64,000 bases of DNA from Stutzerimonas stutzeri. GTDB taxonomy: Bacteria; Pseudomonadota; Gammaproteobacteria; Pseudomonadales; Pseudomonadaceae. The notes below the pieces were generated by a model, which was not told the DNA's origin, made no database searches, and saw nothing but the letters and a program-made list of their open reading frames with translations. Positions 52,265 through 60,513 of this stretch are shown piece after piece. The translations under genes and the position numbers were made by a program. The stretch covers positions 62,001 through 126,000 of the forward strand of contig NZ_CP139348.1 of NCBI RefSeq assembly GCF_038561965.1. The letters are read 5' to 3'. Position 1 is the first letter of the stretch, and the number at the start of each line of letters is the position of its first letter.

Positions 52265-53409
52265 CAGCCCATCTCCATGAAGAACAGCGCGGCGATGGCA
52301 TCCAGCAGAATCACCATGAAAATCGCCTGGACCACGCTGGAGGTGGTGTGTTCGCCCACCGATTGCGCGCTGCCGGTGACCTTGAAGCCTTCCAGACAGC
52401 CGATCACTGCGATGACGAAGGCGAACACCGGCGCCTTGACCAGCCCGACCAGGAAGTGGCTGACGGCGATGTCGCGGGCCATGATGTTGAAGAACATGGT
52501 CGCCGAGATATCCAACGCCAGCACACACACCACCAGCCCGCCGGCAATGCCGCTGAGCATGCCGACGAAGGTCAGGATCGGCAGCGTGATCAGCATTGCC
52601 AGCACCCGCGGCAGCACCAACAGTTCGATCGGGCTCAGGCCGAGGGTGCGGATGGCGTCGATCTCCTCATTCGACTTCATCGAGCCGATCTGCGCGGCGA
52701 AAGCGCTGGCGCTGCGCCCGGCGAGCAGGATTGCCGCCAGGAGCACGCCGAACTCGCGCAGGAATGAAAAGCCCACCAGATTGACCGTATAGATGGTTGC
52801 GCCAAAGTCGGCGAGCACGGTGGCGCCGAGAAACGCCACCACCGCGCCGACCAGAAAAGTCAGCAGCGCGACGATTGGCACCGCATCCAGACCGGTCTGC
52901 TCGACATGCACGGCCAGCGACGTCAGCCGCCAACGCCGAGGCCGCGGCAGGGTTAGCAGCAGGGTCTGCAGGGTCAGGCCGATAAAGCCCAGCAGCATGC
53001 GCTGCTGCTTCCATACGGCGGCAACCGTGCGACCGATATGCGCCAGCACATCACCGAAGGCATAGCCACTTGGTGGCGGGGTGGCGTCCGGCTGACTCAG
53101 CGCAGCCGCGACGGTACGCAGCAGGGCAAGTCGTTCAGCTGGTAACTGCGGTGCCCATGCCTCGATGGCAGCGATCCGCTCGCGGCCGAGCAACTCCACC
53201 AGCAGGCCGGCACCCGCGGTATCCAGCCGGCTGAGCTGTTCCAGCCGGACCTCGCTGCGTTCGTCGATGCGCGTTTTGAATCGCTCGACCTCACGCCGCA
53301 GCGCGGCGTAATGCGCAAGTGTCCAGTCGCCGGCCACTAAAACCTGTGCCGGTGAAGCGCTCTGATCGAGCGTCAGCGAACCGGGGGACGAAGACGTGAT
53401 GGCGCTCAT
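52261..53409 (-). CDS. STAS-MlaE fused lipid-transport permease
   Basis: A 382-residue protein joining an N-terminal STAS-like domain (about 15-110, LEQLSRLDTAGAGLLVELL) with an MlaE permease domain (about 130-380, RPEFGVLLAAILLAGRSASAFAAQIG-like REFGVLLAAILLAGRSASAF). In E. coli the STAS part is the separate protein MlaB, which activates the ATPase; here the two are fused. The ATG at 53409 is chosen; longer frames add an unrelated stretch. It is the first gene of the operon and resembles the P. aeruginosa PA3211-PA3214 set. Confidence 0.9.
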   Translation of the reverse strand: MSAITSSSPGSLTLDQSASPAQVLVAGDWTLAHYAALRREVERFKTRIDERSEVRLEQLSRLDTAGAGLLVELLGRERIAAIEAWAPQLPAERLALLRTVAAALSQPDATPPPSGYAFGDVLAHIGRTVAAVWKQQRMLLGFIGLTLQTLLLTLPRPRRWRLTSLAVHVEQTGLDAVPIVALLTFLVGAVVAFLGATVLADFGATIYTVNLVGFSFLREFGVLLAAILLAGRSASAFAAQIGSMKSNEEIDAIRTLGLSPIELLVLPRVLAMLITLPILTFVGMLSGIAGGLVVCVLALDISATMFFNIMARDIAVSHFLVGLVKAPVFAFVIAVIGCLEGFKVTGSAQSVGEHTTSSVVQAIFMVILLDAIAALFFMEMGW

Positions 53410-53549
53410 CTGCTGCAAATCGGTGCCTATTTTGGGCGATAGAGTCCTGATTGATGCTAGCAGGGCTCTGCCTGGCAAGACAGGACCCGCTCGCCCGAGC
53501 ATGGCTAACGACGACAAGCGCCGGTTATTGATCCATAGACCAGGTGCCG

Positions 53550-54686
53550 TCAGAGCGCGCCGTTACGCTCGAGTCGATAGCTGCTGATCGCCTCGTATAC
53601 CGCCTTGCGTAGTCGATTGATGCCGCCGATGGGGCGATGCGCCGGCAATGCGTGCCAAGGATTGAAACTGAGGTTATCGCACGCCAGATTCTGCTCGGGG
53701 CTGTCGAAGTCCTGCGCCGGCAGGCGGATGTCGGCGACCGTCTCGAACGGCGCGATCGCCTCGTCCCATTCTATGCTGGTGTCCTCGATAGGCATGTAGT
53801 GCTCGGCATTCTGTCGCTGCACCTGCAGGGCGAAACAGGCGGGCGCGCGGTCGAGAGACAGCTGCTGGTAGAGCGCACTGCGCAGAAAGTTCGGCAGGTC
53901 GCGATTCTGTTCCGGCAACTGATAGGACGGGCAGTTTTCCGGTGTCGGGATAACCCGGTACTTGATGTTGTGCGGGCCGAACTTGTACGGCGCGACCGAG
54001 CTGTAGGTGGTCGCGACCGGGCTTTCGGGTGCGGGCGCCAGTGTCTGCAGCGCTATGAGCAAATGGCGCAATTCCCAGCTACGCGGATCGGCGGTCGGGA
54101 AGAACGCCAGCGCCTTCTTGCCCTGCGCCTGGGCAGCGAAATTGCTACGGTATTCGGCGACGTCGCGGACAAAGAACACCGGGTGGTTGAACATCACGAA
54201 ATCCTGCTCGCCGGCGCGGCGCGGGTCGCGCGTGAGCTTTTCCCCCGGCACATCGAGCAGCTTGATCGCCATGCCGCGGGCGTCCTGGATGCGGTCGAAC
54301 TGCGGATAGGCGTTGCCGTTGGACAGCCGCACCCAGGCCTGCCAGGTCTTGCCCGGCTCGCTGAACACACCCTGGCGCAGTGTGGGTTCTAGGTCGGCGC
54401 GCACGCTGACTTCGGCGCGCACGCAGCCGTGGGCCTTGGCATGGGCGTCGCGCAGCACGCGGGTGTTCTCGCTGTGCTGTTCGACCACGGCGATGGCGTC
54501 GGCGATGATCGCCTGGGTATCCGCTGCTTCGGTCGGCGCAATCTCCTCTTCGACCGAAACGGTGCCGCGGTAAGTGAAGTGATAGTGCAGCGCGGCGATG
54601 GCCCAGCCGAGCAGACCGATGCAGACGGTGGCCAGCAGCAGCCGCCCCAGCAGGCGGCCGATCCAGATCCAGAGTGTCGTGAGCAT
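53550..54686 (-). CDS. Membrane-anchored catalase-like protein
   Basis: A 378-residue protein with an N-terminal helix (about 10-32), then a catalase-fold domain. The catalase active-site His is suggested by AKAHGCVRAEVSV (AHG) and the distal Asn region by DFVMFNHPVFFVRD. IQDARGMAIKLL parallels the catalase DPRGFAIKFY. The usual heme-ligand Tyr motif near the C-terminus (R-x-x-x-Y) is not seen, so a true catalase is unproved. The gene follows the di-heme cytochrome by 27 bp. Confidence 0.82.
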   Translation of the reverse strand: MLTTLWIWIGRLLGRLLLATVCIGLLGWAIAALHYHFTYRGTVSVEEEIAPTEAADTQAIIADAIAVVEQHSENTRVLRDAHAKAHGCVRAEVSVRADLEPTLRQGVFSEPGKTWQAWVRLSNGNAYPQFDRIQDARGMAIKLLDVPGEKLTRDPRRAGEQDFVMFNHPVFFVRDVAEYRSNFAAQAQGKKALAFFPTADPRSWELRHLLIALQTLAPAPESPVATTYSSVAPYKFGPHNIKYRVIPTPENCPSYQLPEQNRDLPNFLRSALYQQLSLDRAPACFALQVQRQNAEHYMPIEDTSIEWDEAIAPFETVADIRLPAQDFDSPEQNLACDNLSFNPWHALPAHRPIGGINRLRKAVYEAISSYRLERNGAL

Positions 54687-54713
54687 GTAGCAAATCCTTG
54701 TGCGATGGTCGGG

Positions 54714-56585
54714 TCAGGGGCAGCGTGGGCCAGGGTTATGCGGCCGAGCCGGCAGTTGCGTGAGGCGCGGTTCGAAGCGCGGATCGCCCAGCACCTTGAG
54801 GTACTCGATCAGCGCCCAGCGCTCGTGGGGCGCCAGCGCCCGGCCGATCACGCCATTGCCTCGGCAGCCGGCGCGAAACTCATGGCCGCGGTTGCTGTTA
54901 CCGGTGATCGCGGTATCCAGCAAAAAGCCTCCGTCGAAGCGCTCGGTGCGGATACCGACGTGTTGCGGATCGTATTCGCGGCTGCCGACCCAGAACTGCT
55001 TCTGCCGTTCGGCCACCGGTGACAGCAGTTGGAACAGGGTGGGTACCGAGCCGTTATGCAGGAACGGTGCTGTCGCCCAGATGCCGTCCAGCGGTCGCGC
55101 CTTGTAGCCGCGCAGCTCCTGCACGCCGATCGGCAGGCCGAAGCCGTCGAACCCCGCGCGTTCGGCCTCGCCGATGCCTGCGTCGCGATAGGCGTGCTCT
55201 TCGACATACGCGGTGATGTAGGCCAAGCCCTTGGCGCTGGACACCTCGCTCAGATCCAGCGGACCCGACGACTTTCCGTACAGACGCACGTCCAGACGAT
55301 CCAACTCATCCTGCGTCCAGCCCAGGCGAGTCAGGTCGAATCGGTGGTCGGCGATATTGTCGGCAGTGGTCGGATCGGTGCCGACGAATGAGGTGGGGAT
55401 CACCTTCATGCGCCACTCGGGGTCGCGTTCGGCGGCGAAGCGCTTGTCGACCGGCGTGGGTCTGGCGTCGTGGCAATGCGCACAGTTTTCCCGATAAAGC
55501 GCGCGGCCGAGGCTGGCCTGCTCTAGATCGACTACACCCAGGATCTGTTCTGGCCAGCGGGGCGGGGCCAGCTGTATGAGAGTGGTTTCCAGCTTATGTA
55601 GATCGCGCACGCGGACGCCCGATGCGTAGCGCTCGGCCTCGGCAACGGGCTGGCCGTTTTCGTGCAGCAACTTCAGCGTGGCGCCGACACCCAGCGCCTC
55701 GCCGATATTGCGCGCCATCGGCTGCATGGCCGAGCCGTTCCATTGCACCCAGTCGAACTTCCAGATATCCCACAGATGCGGGTAGCTCACCGGCGCGTTG
55801 GCCACGCGGTAGTTCACCGGATCGATGGCGTCGCCGAACACGCTGTTGGCAATGCGGCCGAACGCATCGGTGCGGCCGAAGCCTTCTTCGGTGGGGTAGA
55901 GCCCACGGTGCCAGTCGTTGTAGGCCGTCCCTAGCAGGCGGTCGAGCACCTGCTTGAAGTCATGACGCAGCTGCGCTCGACCCTGTTCGTAGCGCTCGCC
56001 CAGCACCTCATGGGCGAACCGACGGAACTTGAGCGGGTTGTAATAGGTGAAGGCCATGCTCATGCCGAGTGCCTGGCCAAAGGCGCCCCCGCGTAGCGTC
56101 GGCACGGTGGAGGCCAGCGAATGCATTGCCGCGCCACCATCGATACGAATGGCCTGCCCCCCGTAGCGCAGCTCGCCGGTGTGGCAGGCCGCGCAGGTGA
56201 CATCGAGATAGGCGCGACCGCTCTCGTCATCATCATGCCGGGCAAAGCCCACCGGCAGGTTGCCGGGGTTCAGCGCTGTGGCTTTTTGCGCGGGATCGAC
56301 CAGAAATCCGAAGCGCGCGAGGTAGCCGGGCGTGGCGAACTTGTCCTGGCTTAGGGGCAGCTCCAGCGCACGGAACCAGTCGTATTCCAGCCCTTTAACC
56401 TGGGTGCCTTGCGGCGTGTAGTAATAAGTCTGCCGCTGCGTGGCGTCCCACTGCTCCAGATAATGCAACGCCTCGGGCGCCTCGTACTCCGGCAGGTTCG
56501 GGTAGGCCACGAAATACAGCCCAACCCCTACGGCCAGCACGGCCAACAACAAGACAGCCCCCAGGGCTCGGCGCAGCAATCGCAT
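54714..56585 (-). CDS. Di-heme cytochrome c (cytochrome c peroxidase-like)
   Basis: A 623-residue protein with an N-terminal anchor (LGAVLLLAVLAVGVGLYFVAY) and two heme-binding sites, CAACH at 131-135 and CAHCH at 368-372. The spacing fits di-heme peroxidase-related cytochromes, though it is larger than the classical CcpA. The CRGNG at the C-terminus is not a heme site. It should be periplasmic, anchored to the inner membrane. CAAGGAC precedes the start. With the catalase-like gene it forms a probable two-gene oxidant-response or oxidation unit. Confidence 0.85.
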   Translation of the reverse strand: MRLLRRALGAVLLLAVLAVGVGLYFVAYPNLPEYEAPEALHYLEQWDATQRQTYYYTPQGTQVKGLEYDWFRALELPLSQDKFATPGYLARFGFLVDPAQKATALNPGNLPVGFARHDDDESGRAYLDVTCAACHTGELRYGGQAIRIDGGAAMHSLASTVPTLRGGAFGQALGMSMAFTYYNPLKFRRFAHEVLGERYEQGRAQLRHDFKQVLDRLLGTAYNDWHRGLYPTEEGFGRTDAFGRIANSVFGDAIDPVNYRVANAPVSYPHLWDIWKFDWVQWNGSAMQPMARNIGEALGVGATLKLLHENGQPVAEAERYASGVRVRDLHKLETTLIQLAPPRWPEQILGVVDLEQASLGRALYRENCAHCHDARPTPVDKRFAAERDPEWRMKVIPTSFVGTDPTTADNIADHRFDLTRLGWTQDELDRLDVRLYGKSSGPLDLSEVSSAKGLAYITAYVEEHAYRDAGIGEAERAGFDGFGLPIGVQELRGYKARPLDGIWATAPFLHNGSVPTLFQLLSPVAERQKQFWVGSREYDPQHVGIRTERFDGGFLLDTAITGNSNRGHEFRAGCRGNGVIGRALAPHERWALIEYLKVLGDPRFEPRLTQLPARPHNPGPRCP

Positions 56586-56749
56586 AGTTACGTCCTTGTA
56601 GCGTTATGGCGAGCGCGCGTTTATGGCAGGGTTGTGGGGTGATGGCAATACGGCGGCATCTTTTTGCGTGACGGACAATAGTGTCGGTGCGGTCCACCCC
56701 ATACTTTAAAATCTCGAGCGAAGCCTATACCCGATTGTTTCCAGAGTCC

Positions 56750-57160
56750 TCATATGTCAGGGGCGATGCGATTCAGATAGTCCGCCCTGTCATCACTCAT
56801 TTTAGCGATACAATTATCAATCGTTACTTGGTAAGCCTCTGCGGTCTCCTCTATTTCAAAGGCTTCAAGCTTGCAATCTGCGTCTCGCAGATCGATCCAC
56901 TCTCGCTGCGCCGTCTTTAATAGGAAAATGTATTGGTTTGCTAGAAAAGGGGAATTTCGATACTGAAGTCTGATTCGATTCAAGGTAGCCTTGTACGATG
57001 AGTTAAGAAAAGCGTCAGATTGCTCTTTGTTATACTGCGCGCACAGTGCTATCTGAGAGGAGGCTTCAATCTCTTTGCATGGATTACTAACATCATCGCT
57101 TAATGCTGTACGCACAAATAGAATTAAAAAAATTAGAGCTATTGTTCGGCTATTGAACAT
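56750..57160 (-). CDS. LprI/DUF1311-like periplasmic protein, probable immunity protein
   Basis: A 136-residue exported protein with a signal peptide (cleavage after ALS, about residue 21). Four cysteines (PCKE, ALCAQ, ADCKL, DNCIA) and the LKTAQREWIDLRDADC segment are the pattern of LprI, a lysozyme inhibitor family. Its ATG directly follows the stop codon of the muramidase-type effector gene, with no gap. This suggests periplasmic immunity to that toxin. The gene is much more AT-rich than its surroundings. Confidence 0.8.
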   Translation of the reverse strand: MFNSRTIALIFLILFVRTALSDDVSNPCKEIEASSQIALCAQYNKEQSDAFLNSSYKATLNRIRLQYRNSPFLANQYIFLLKTAQREWIDLRDADCKLEAFEIEETAEAYQVTIDNCIAKMSDDRADYLNRIAPDI

Positions 57161-60001
57161 TTAGTTATTCCTAAGGTAGCGAGCTCTGCTTCGCCCTGGC
57201 TCATACTGTCTAATGGCAGGCGTATTTTCTATGTAGCGTATCAGTTCGGCCTTATCATTCCTCATTCCAGCCTTCATCGGGTTGGGCCCCTTTGTAAAGC
57301 CTTGATAGACGAAGTCAACCAGCACATCCCTGATGACCTGATCTAGGGCGTTCCACTCGGTTCTTTCAGGCTCGCTCGCGGTCCAGTGGTCATAGTTTCT
57401 GATAGCACGATCTACGTAGTTCGGATAGATAATGTTGAAAAGGACTATTTCCTGCTCGAGAGTTATTTGCCCAATGGAAGCTTTGTGCTCTCTAACAAAT
57501 TGCTGAGCAATCACGCCTTTCTTTCCGTGCGCCTGAGCAATCTTGGTTGCCTGGTCGTGTGCAATTCCGGCACTTGTCATATGATCGTAGATTTCTGTTT
57601 TGGGCCGGGAGCCCATGTCATAACCACGACCGAGGGTGACTCCCGATAGATCGTTTCCAGGCCAATGAACGACCCGGCTGAAGAATGGAGATGTGGGGGT
57701 ATTATTTCCTTCGGCGTCAAATGTTATTCTCCCTTCGCTAATCGTAGGGAGGGCCTTCGCTACAGTACTGAATACGCCGATAAGGGCGAGTGGTTGGAAG
57801 TGCCAAGCTTTCCCATCTGCGCGAATAGAGTAGTTCCCGGCGATATCGCCCCACCAGCTCAGAGTTTTGATACGGTTCTTCTCTTCGGCCCAATCCTGAT
57901 TGGGATCATCGGAGCGGTGGCCCATCAGCTCATCGAGTTCGTCCCAACGCGCCGCATTCCAAAACCACTCACTTTCATGTCGCGTGATGAGCTGCGAGAT
58001 GGACTGGGCGTGCCAAGGCTTTTCCAGCGCCCCCTGGATCTCTCGGGAGGTCATCTTGCCGTCGCGGTTGGTGTCGATGATGTCGTAGAGGCGGCTGCGC
58101 ACCGGGCCTTTGTCGGCCTGGTCGACGACACCCTGGTAGCTGGCTTTCTCGTCGTCGGACAGGCGAAGCGCCGCGTTGAGGTAGTAGGCGAGTCCTGAAC
58201 TGGGCGGATCAGCATCCTCAAGGCATTCGAAGCCTTCCCACTCCCAGGGACTGTGGCGGGTGGTGATCAACTCCTGTTCCGGTAGCCAGCCGCTGATGGG
58301 CTGGCCTTCCTTGTCGGCTAACAGATCATCAAGTCGCCACCAAATGGTCTCGCGTGAATGGCTGTAAGCCGTGTTGTTGGCAGGAAGCCTGATTTTGGCC
58401 TCGTTTGGAAGCACGTCCAGCAGACTTTGCGGCAGGATCAGGTCGACGCCGATCTCGGATCCCTCATCGCTCTGCTTAGGAGGGTTTCCGCTATTGATGT
58501 CACCCTGGTGACAGATCAACTTGCTGGCACCCGCATGGACCTTTAGCAAACTCTTTTTCTCCGCCGGCAGATTATGTGCCCACTTGCGGCTTTCGCTTAT
58601 GAACGATGGCACGTCCTCACAACTGAAGACCTCCAGATGCAGCAGCTCCTGAGGTAAACCGTCGCTTTGATTCTGGTACTTGCCTAGATGGCCGATCAGA
58701 TCACCGGCCTTGATGGGCACGGGTGGATTAAGAAGCACCACGGAGCCCAGCGCCTTGGGTTTTGATTGGGCCGTCAGAAAGGAAGAAGAGACATAGCCAG
58801 GCATAGACCCATCTACCTGTGGCGTCAGCACCGGCTCGTTGTTGCCGCTAATCACGTGTTCGAGCTTGAGAAGCGCACCTTCGCCCGATGCGCGGATCTG
58901 GGCGCCTCTACTGAGCTTGCCCACGACAGGTGAGTTCATTCGGGCTTCGGCTCTGACGTTGAGCTCGCCGCTGCTGGTGCTAACGGTATACAACCCTGAA
59001 GCCCAGAATGACGGTCGCTCCAGCTTCTCGTCTTGGCGATAGTCTTTCCAGCACTTGAGGTGCATGTACAGGCTGAAGATTGTCAGCGCCGGCGGATTTG
59101 CTTTCGGGTCACTCTCGGTAATGAAGGCTTTGGCCTGAAGCGTATGTTTGACCAGCACGAAACCCGTGGAAAACGGAGCTTGTATCTGAAGCGGCGGTTT
59201 GCCGGTGTAGGTGCTGATGGGATATTCGTCATCGATCCGATAAGCGACCACTTCTCCATGGGTGATGCAGTTGACGCGGCTCTGATCGAAGGCTCCAGAT
59301 GTGCCCCTGTCGAAATGAATGCCGCCATGCCACAGCCCATTCCCGCCGATGGGATAGAAGCCTGCCTGGGCCTTGCATAGTGCGGTCAGCGGTTGCAACG
59401 AGTGGCCTGCTACGGGCTTGCATGGGTAGCACCAATCTCCCTTGGCGCCGTTTTCGCTGCCACTAACAGCGGCTTTTGGCTTTTCGTCATCCGGGCTCAG
59501 GGTGCCGTTGACCATGTCCGCGATATAACGCTTGAAAACGCTTTCTTCGAATTCGGCATGGACGTGAATGGCGTAGCTCTGCCCGCCCGCCCTGTCCGTT
59601 CCGGCTTGAAGGCCAATATGCTGACCGTATGTGATTGCATCTCCATCGTTGACTTTGAATGCCGGGTGAAGATGCAGGATCTGCCCGAGCAGCTGTCCGT
59701 TGCTCGGGGCGTCATAAATCTGCAGCGTGCCGTAAGCCCGGTTGATCTTGGCATAGCCGGCCAAGGGGCTGGGAACAGGGATGGATTGGTTGCTGCCTTC
59801 GACGAGCAACACGAAATCCTTCTTGATGAGTGTGCGGCCACCGACATGGCGCACCTCTTCGAGCTGTCCGTTGATGGTCTCGTATTCGCGGTTTGGCTCA
59901 CGCCCTAAAGAAGGGTGATGTTTGGCGAGGTCTTCGTAGCGAAACACATCCTCGATGCGGTTTCCGACACTTTCAACAATTTTGTAGCGACGTCCTGTCA
60001 T
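57161..60001 (-). CDS. Multidomain peptidoglycan-hydrolase effector, probably type VI secreted
   Basis: A 946-residue protein without signal peptide, coded downstream of VgrG. Residues about 75-155 resemble an M23 peptidase (LHLHP, HVH at 146-148). A second M23-like part has HGGIHFD (225-231) and SLYMHL, and ends in HLEVF (455-459), so HxE replaces HxH. An SH3-like segment (about 336-410) lies between. A canonical EF-hand loop DTNRDGKMTSRE is at 643-654. The C-terminal part (about 750-946) looks like a pesticin/T4-lysozyme-type muramidase, with Glu756 (ISEGR) and Thr789 (GVTLGRGYDMG) as likely catalytic residues. GC content falls in the C-terminal part. Secretion by a type VI system is inferred from VgrG. 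Confidence 0.8.
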   Translation of the reverse strand: MTGRRYKIVESVGNRIEDVFRYEDLAKHHPSLGREPNREYETINGQLEEVRHVGGRTLIKKDFVLLVEGSNQSIPVPSPLAGYAKINRAYGTLQIYDAPSNGQLLGQILHLHPAFKVNDGDAITYGQHIGLQAGTDRAGGQSYAIHVHAEFEESVFKRYIADMVNGTLSPDDEKPKAAVSGSENGAKGDWCYPCKPVAGHSLQPLTALCKAQAGFYPIGGNGLWHGGIHFDRGTSGAFDQSRVNCITHGEVVAYRIDDEYPISTYTGKPPLQIQAPFSTGFVLVKHTLQAKAFITESDPKANPPALTIFSLYMHLKCWKDYRQDEKLERPSFWASGLYTVSTSSGELNVRAEARMNSPVVGKLSRGAQIRASGEGALLKLEHVISGNNEPVLTPQVDGSMPGYVSSSFLTAQSKPKALGSVVLLNPPVPIKAGDLIGHLGKYQNQSDGLPQELLHLEVFSCEDVPSFISESRKWAHNLPAEKKSLLKVHAGASKLICHQGDINSGNPPKQSDEGSEIGVDLILPQSLLDVLPNEAKIRLPANNTAYSHSRETIWWRLDDLLADKEGQPISGWLPEQELITTRHSPWEWEGFECLEDADPPSSGLAYYLNAALRLSDDEKASYQGVVDQADKGPVRSRLYDIIDTNRDGKMTSREIQGALEKPWHAQSISQLITRHESEWFWNAARWDELDELMGHRSDDPNQDWAEEKNRIKTLSWWGDIAGNYSIRADGKAWHFQPLALIGVFSTVAKALPTISEGRITFDAEGNNTPTSPFFSRVVHWPGNDLSGVTLGRGYDMGSRPKTEIYDHMTSAGIAHDQATKIAQAHGKKGVIAQQFVREHKASIGQITLEQEIVLFNIIYPNYVDRAIRNYDHWTASEPERTEWNALDQVIRDVLVDFVYQGFTKGPNPMKAGMRNDKAELIRYIENTPAIRQYEPGRSRARYLRNN

Positions 60002-60028
60002 GTCCGTTCCTAGGCTGTAGTCGTGCGC

Positions 60029-60505
60029 TTAGAGGCCGCAGGCCGCTCCGAAGGTCTTGTAGATCTCTGTCTTGCCTTCCACTTCGATGACAAGGTCAAC
60101 GTGTCGGTCGTCCGACTCGTTGTACTCTGAATAATTGAACTGCCGGACCATGGTGAGCGTGGCGGTCATGCCATCAGCAGCGTAGGCCGTACGGGTTTCG
60201 GTTATATCGGTCTGTTGCAGCTCTTGGACGGTGCCGGCAGTTTTTACGAACAACACTTCATCTATCTCGACGGCAATCGGTTGGGCGTCACGTATGGCCC
60301 GATATTGGTCATCGGCTGCAACCAGTGCGCAGCGATAATTCTCGATACCGCCTGTTTCCTGATACCGACTGACGGCTTCCTGATAAGTGATGGGTTCGAG
60401 TTCTAGGGCGGCGCAGCCAGCCAGGTACCCGCAGGACAGAACGAACAGCAAGGTCTGGCGTGCAGGGTGGTGAAAGGGGCGACGGCTCTTGAGGTTGATA
60501 TTCAT
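60029..60505 (-). CDS. Lipoprotein of unknown function between VgrG and effector
   Basis: A 158-residue protein with a signal peptide and lipobox LAGC (Cys31). The mature part is mixed alpha/beta in character, with YQEAVSRYQETGGIENYRCALVAADDQY and ends in AACGL. I do not recognise a family. It lies 8 bp after VgrG and 27 bp before the effector gene. It may be a second immunity protein or an accessory protein. Confidence 0.68.
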   Translation of the reverse strand: MNINLKSRRPFHHPARQTLLFVLSCGYLAGCAALELEPITYQEAVSRYQETGGIENYRCALVAADDQYRAIRDAQPIAVEIDEVLFVKTAGTVQELQQTDITETRTAYAADGMTATLTMVRQFNYSEYNESDDRHVDLVIEVEGKTEIYKTFGAACGL

Positions 60506-60513
60506 CGTTTGGT

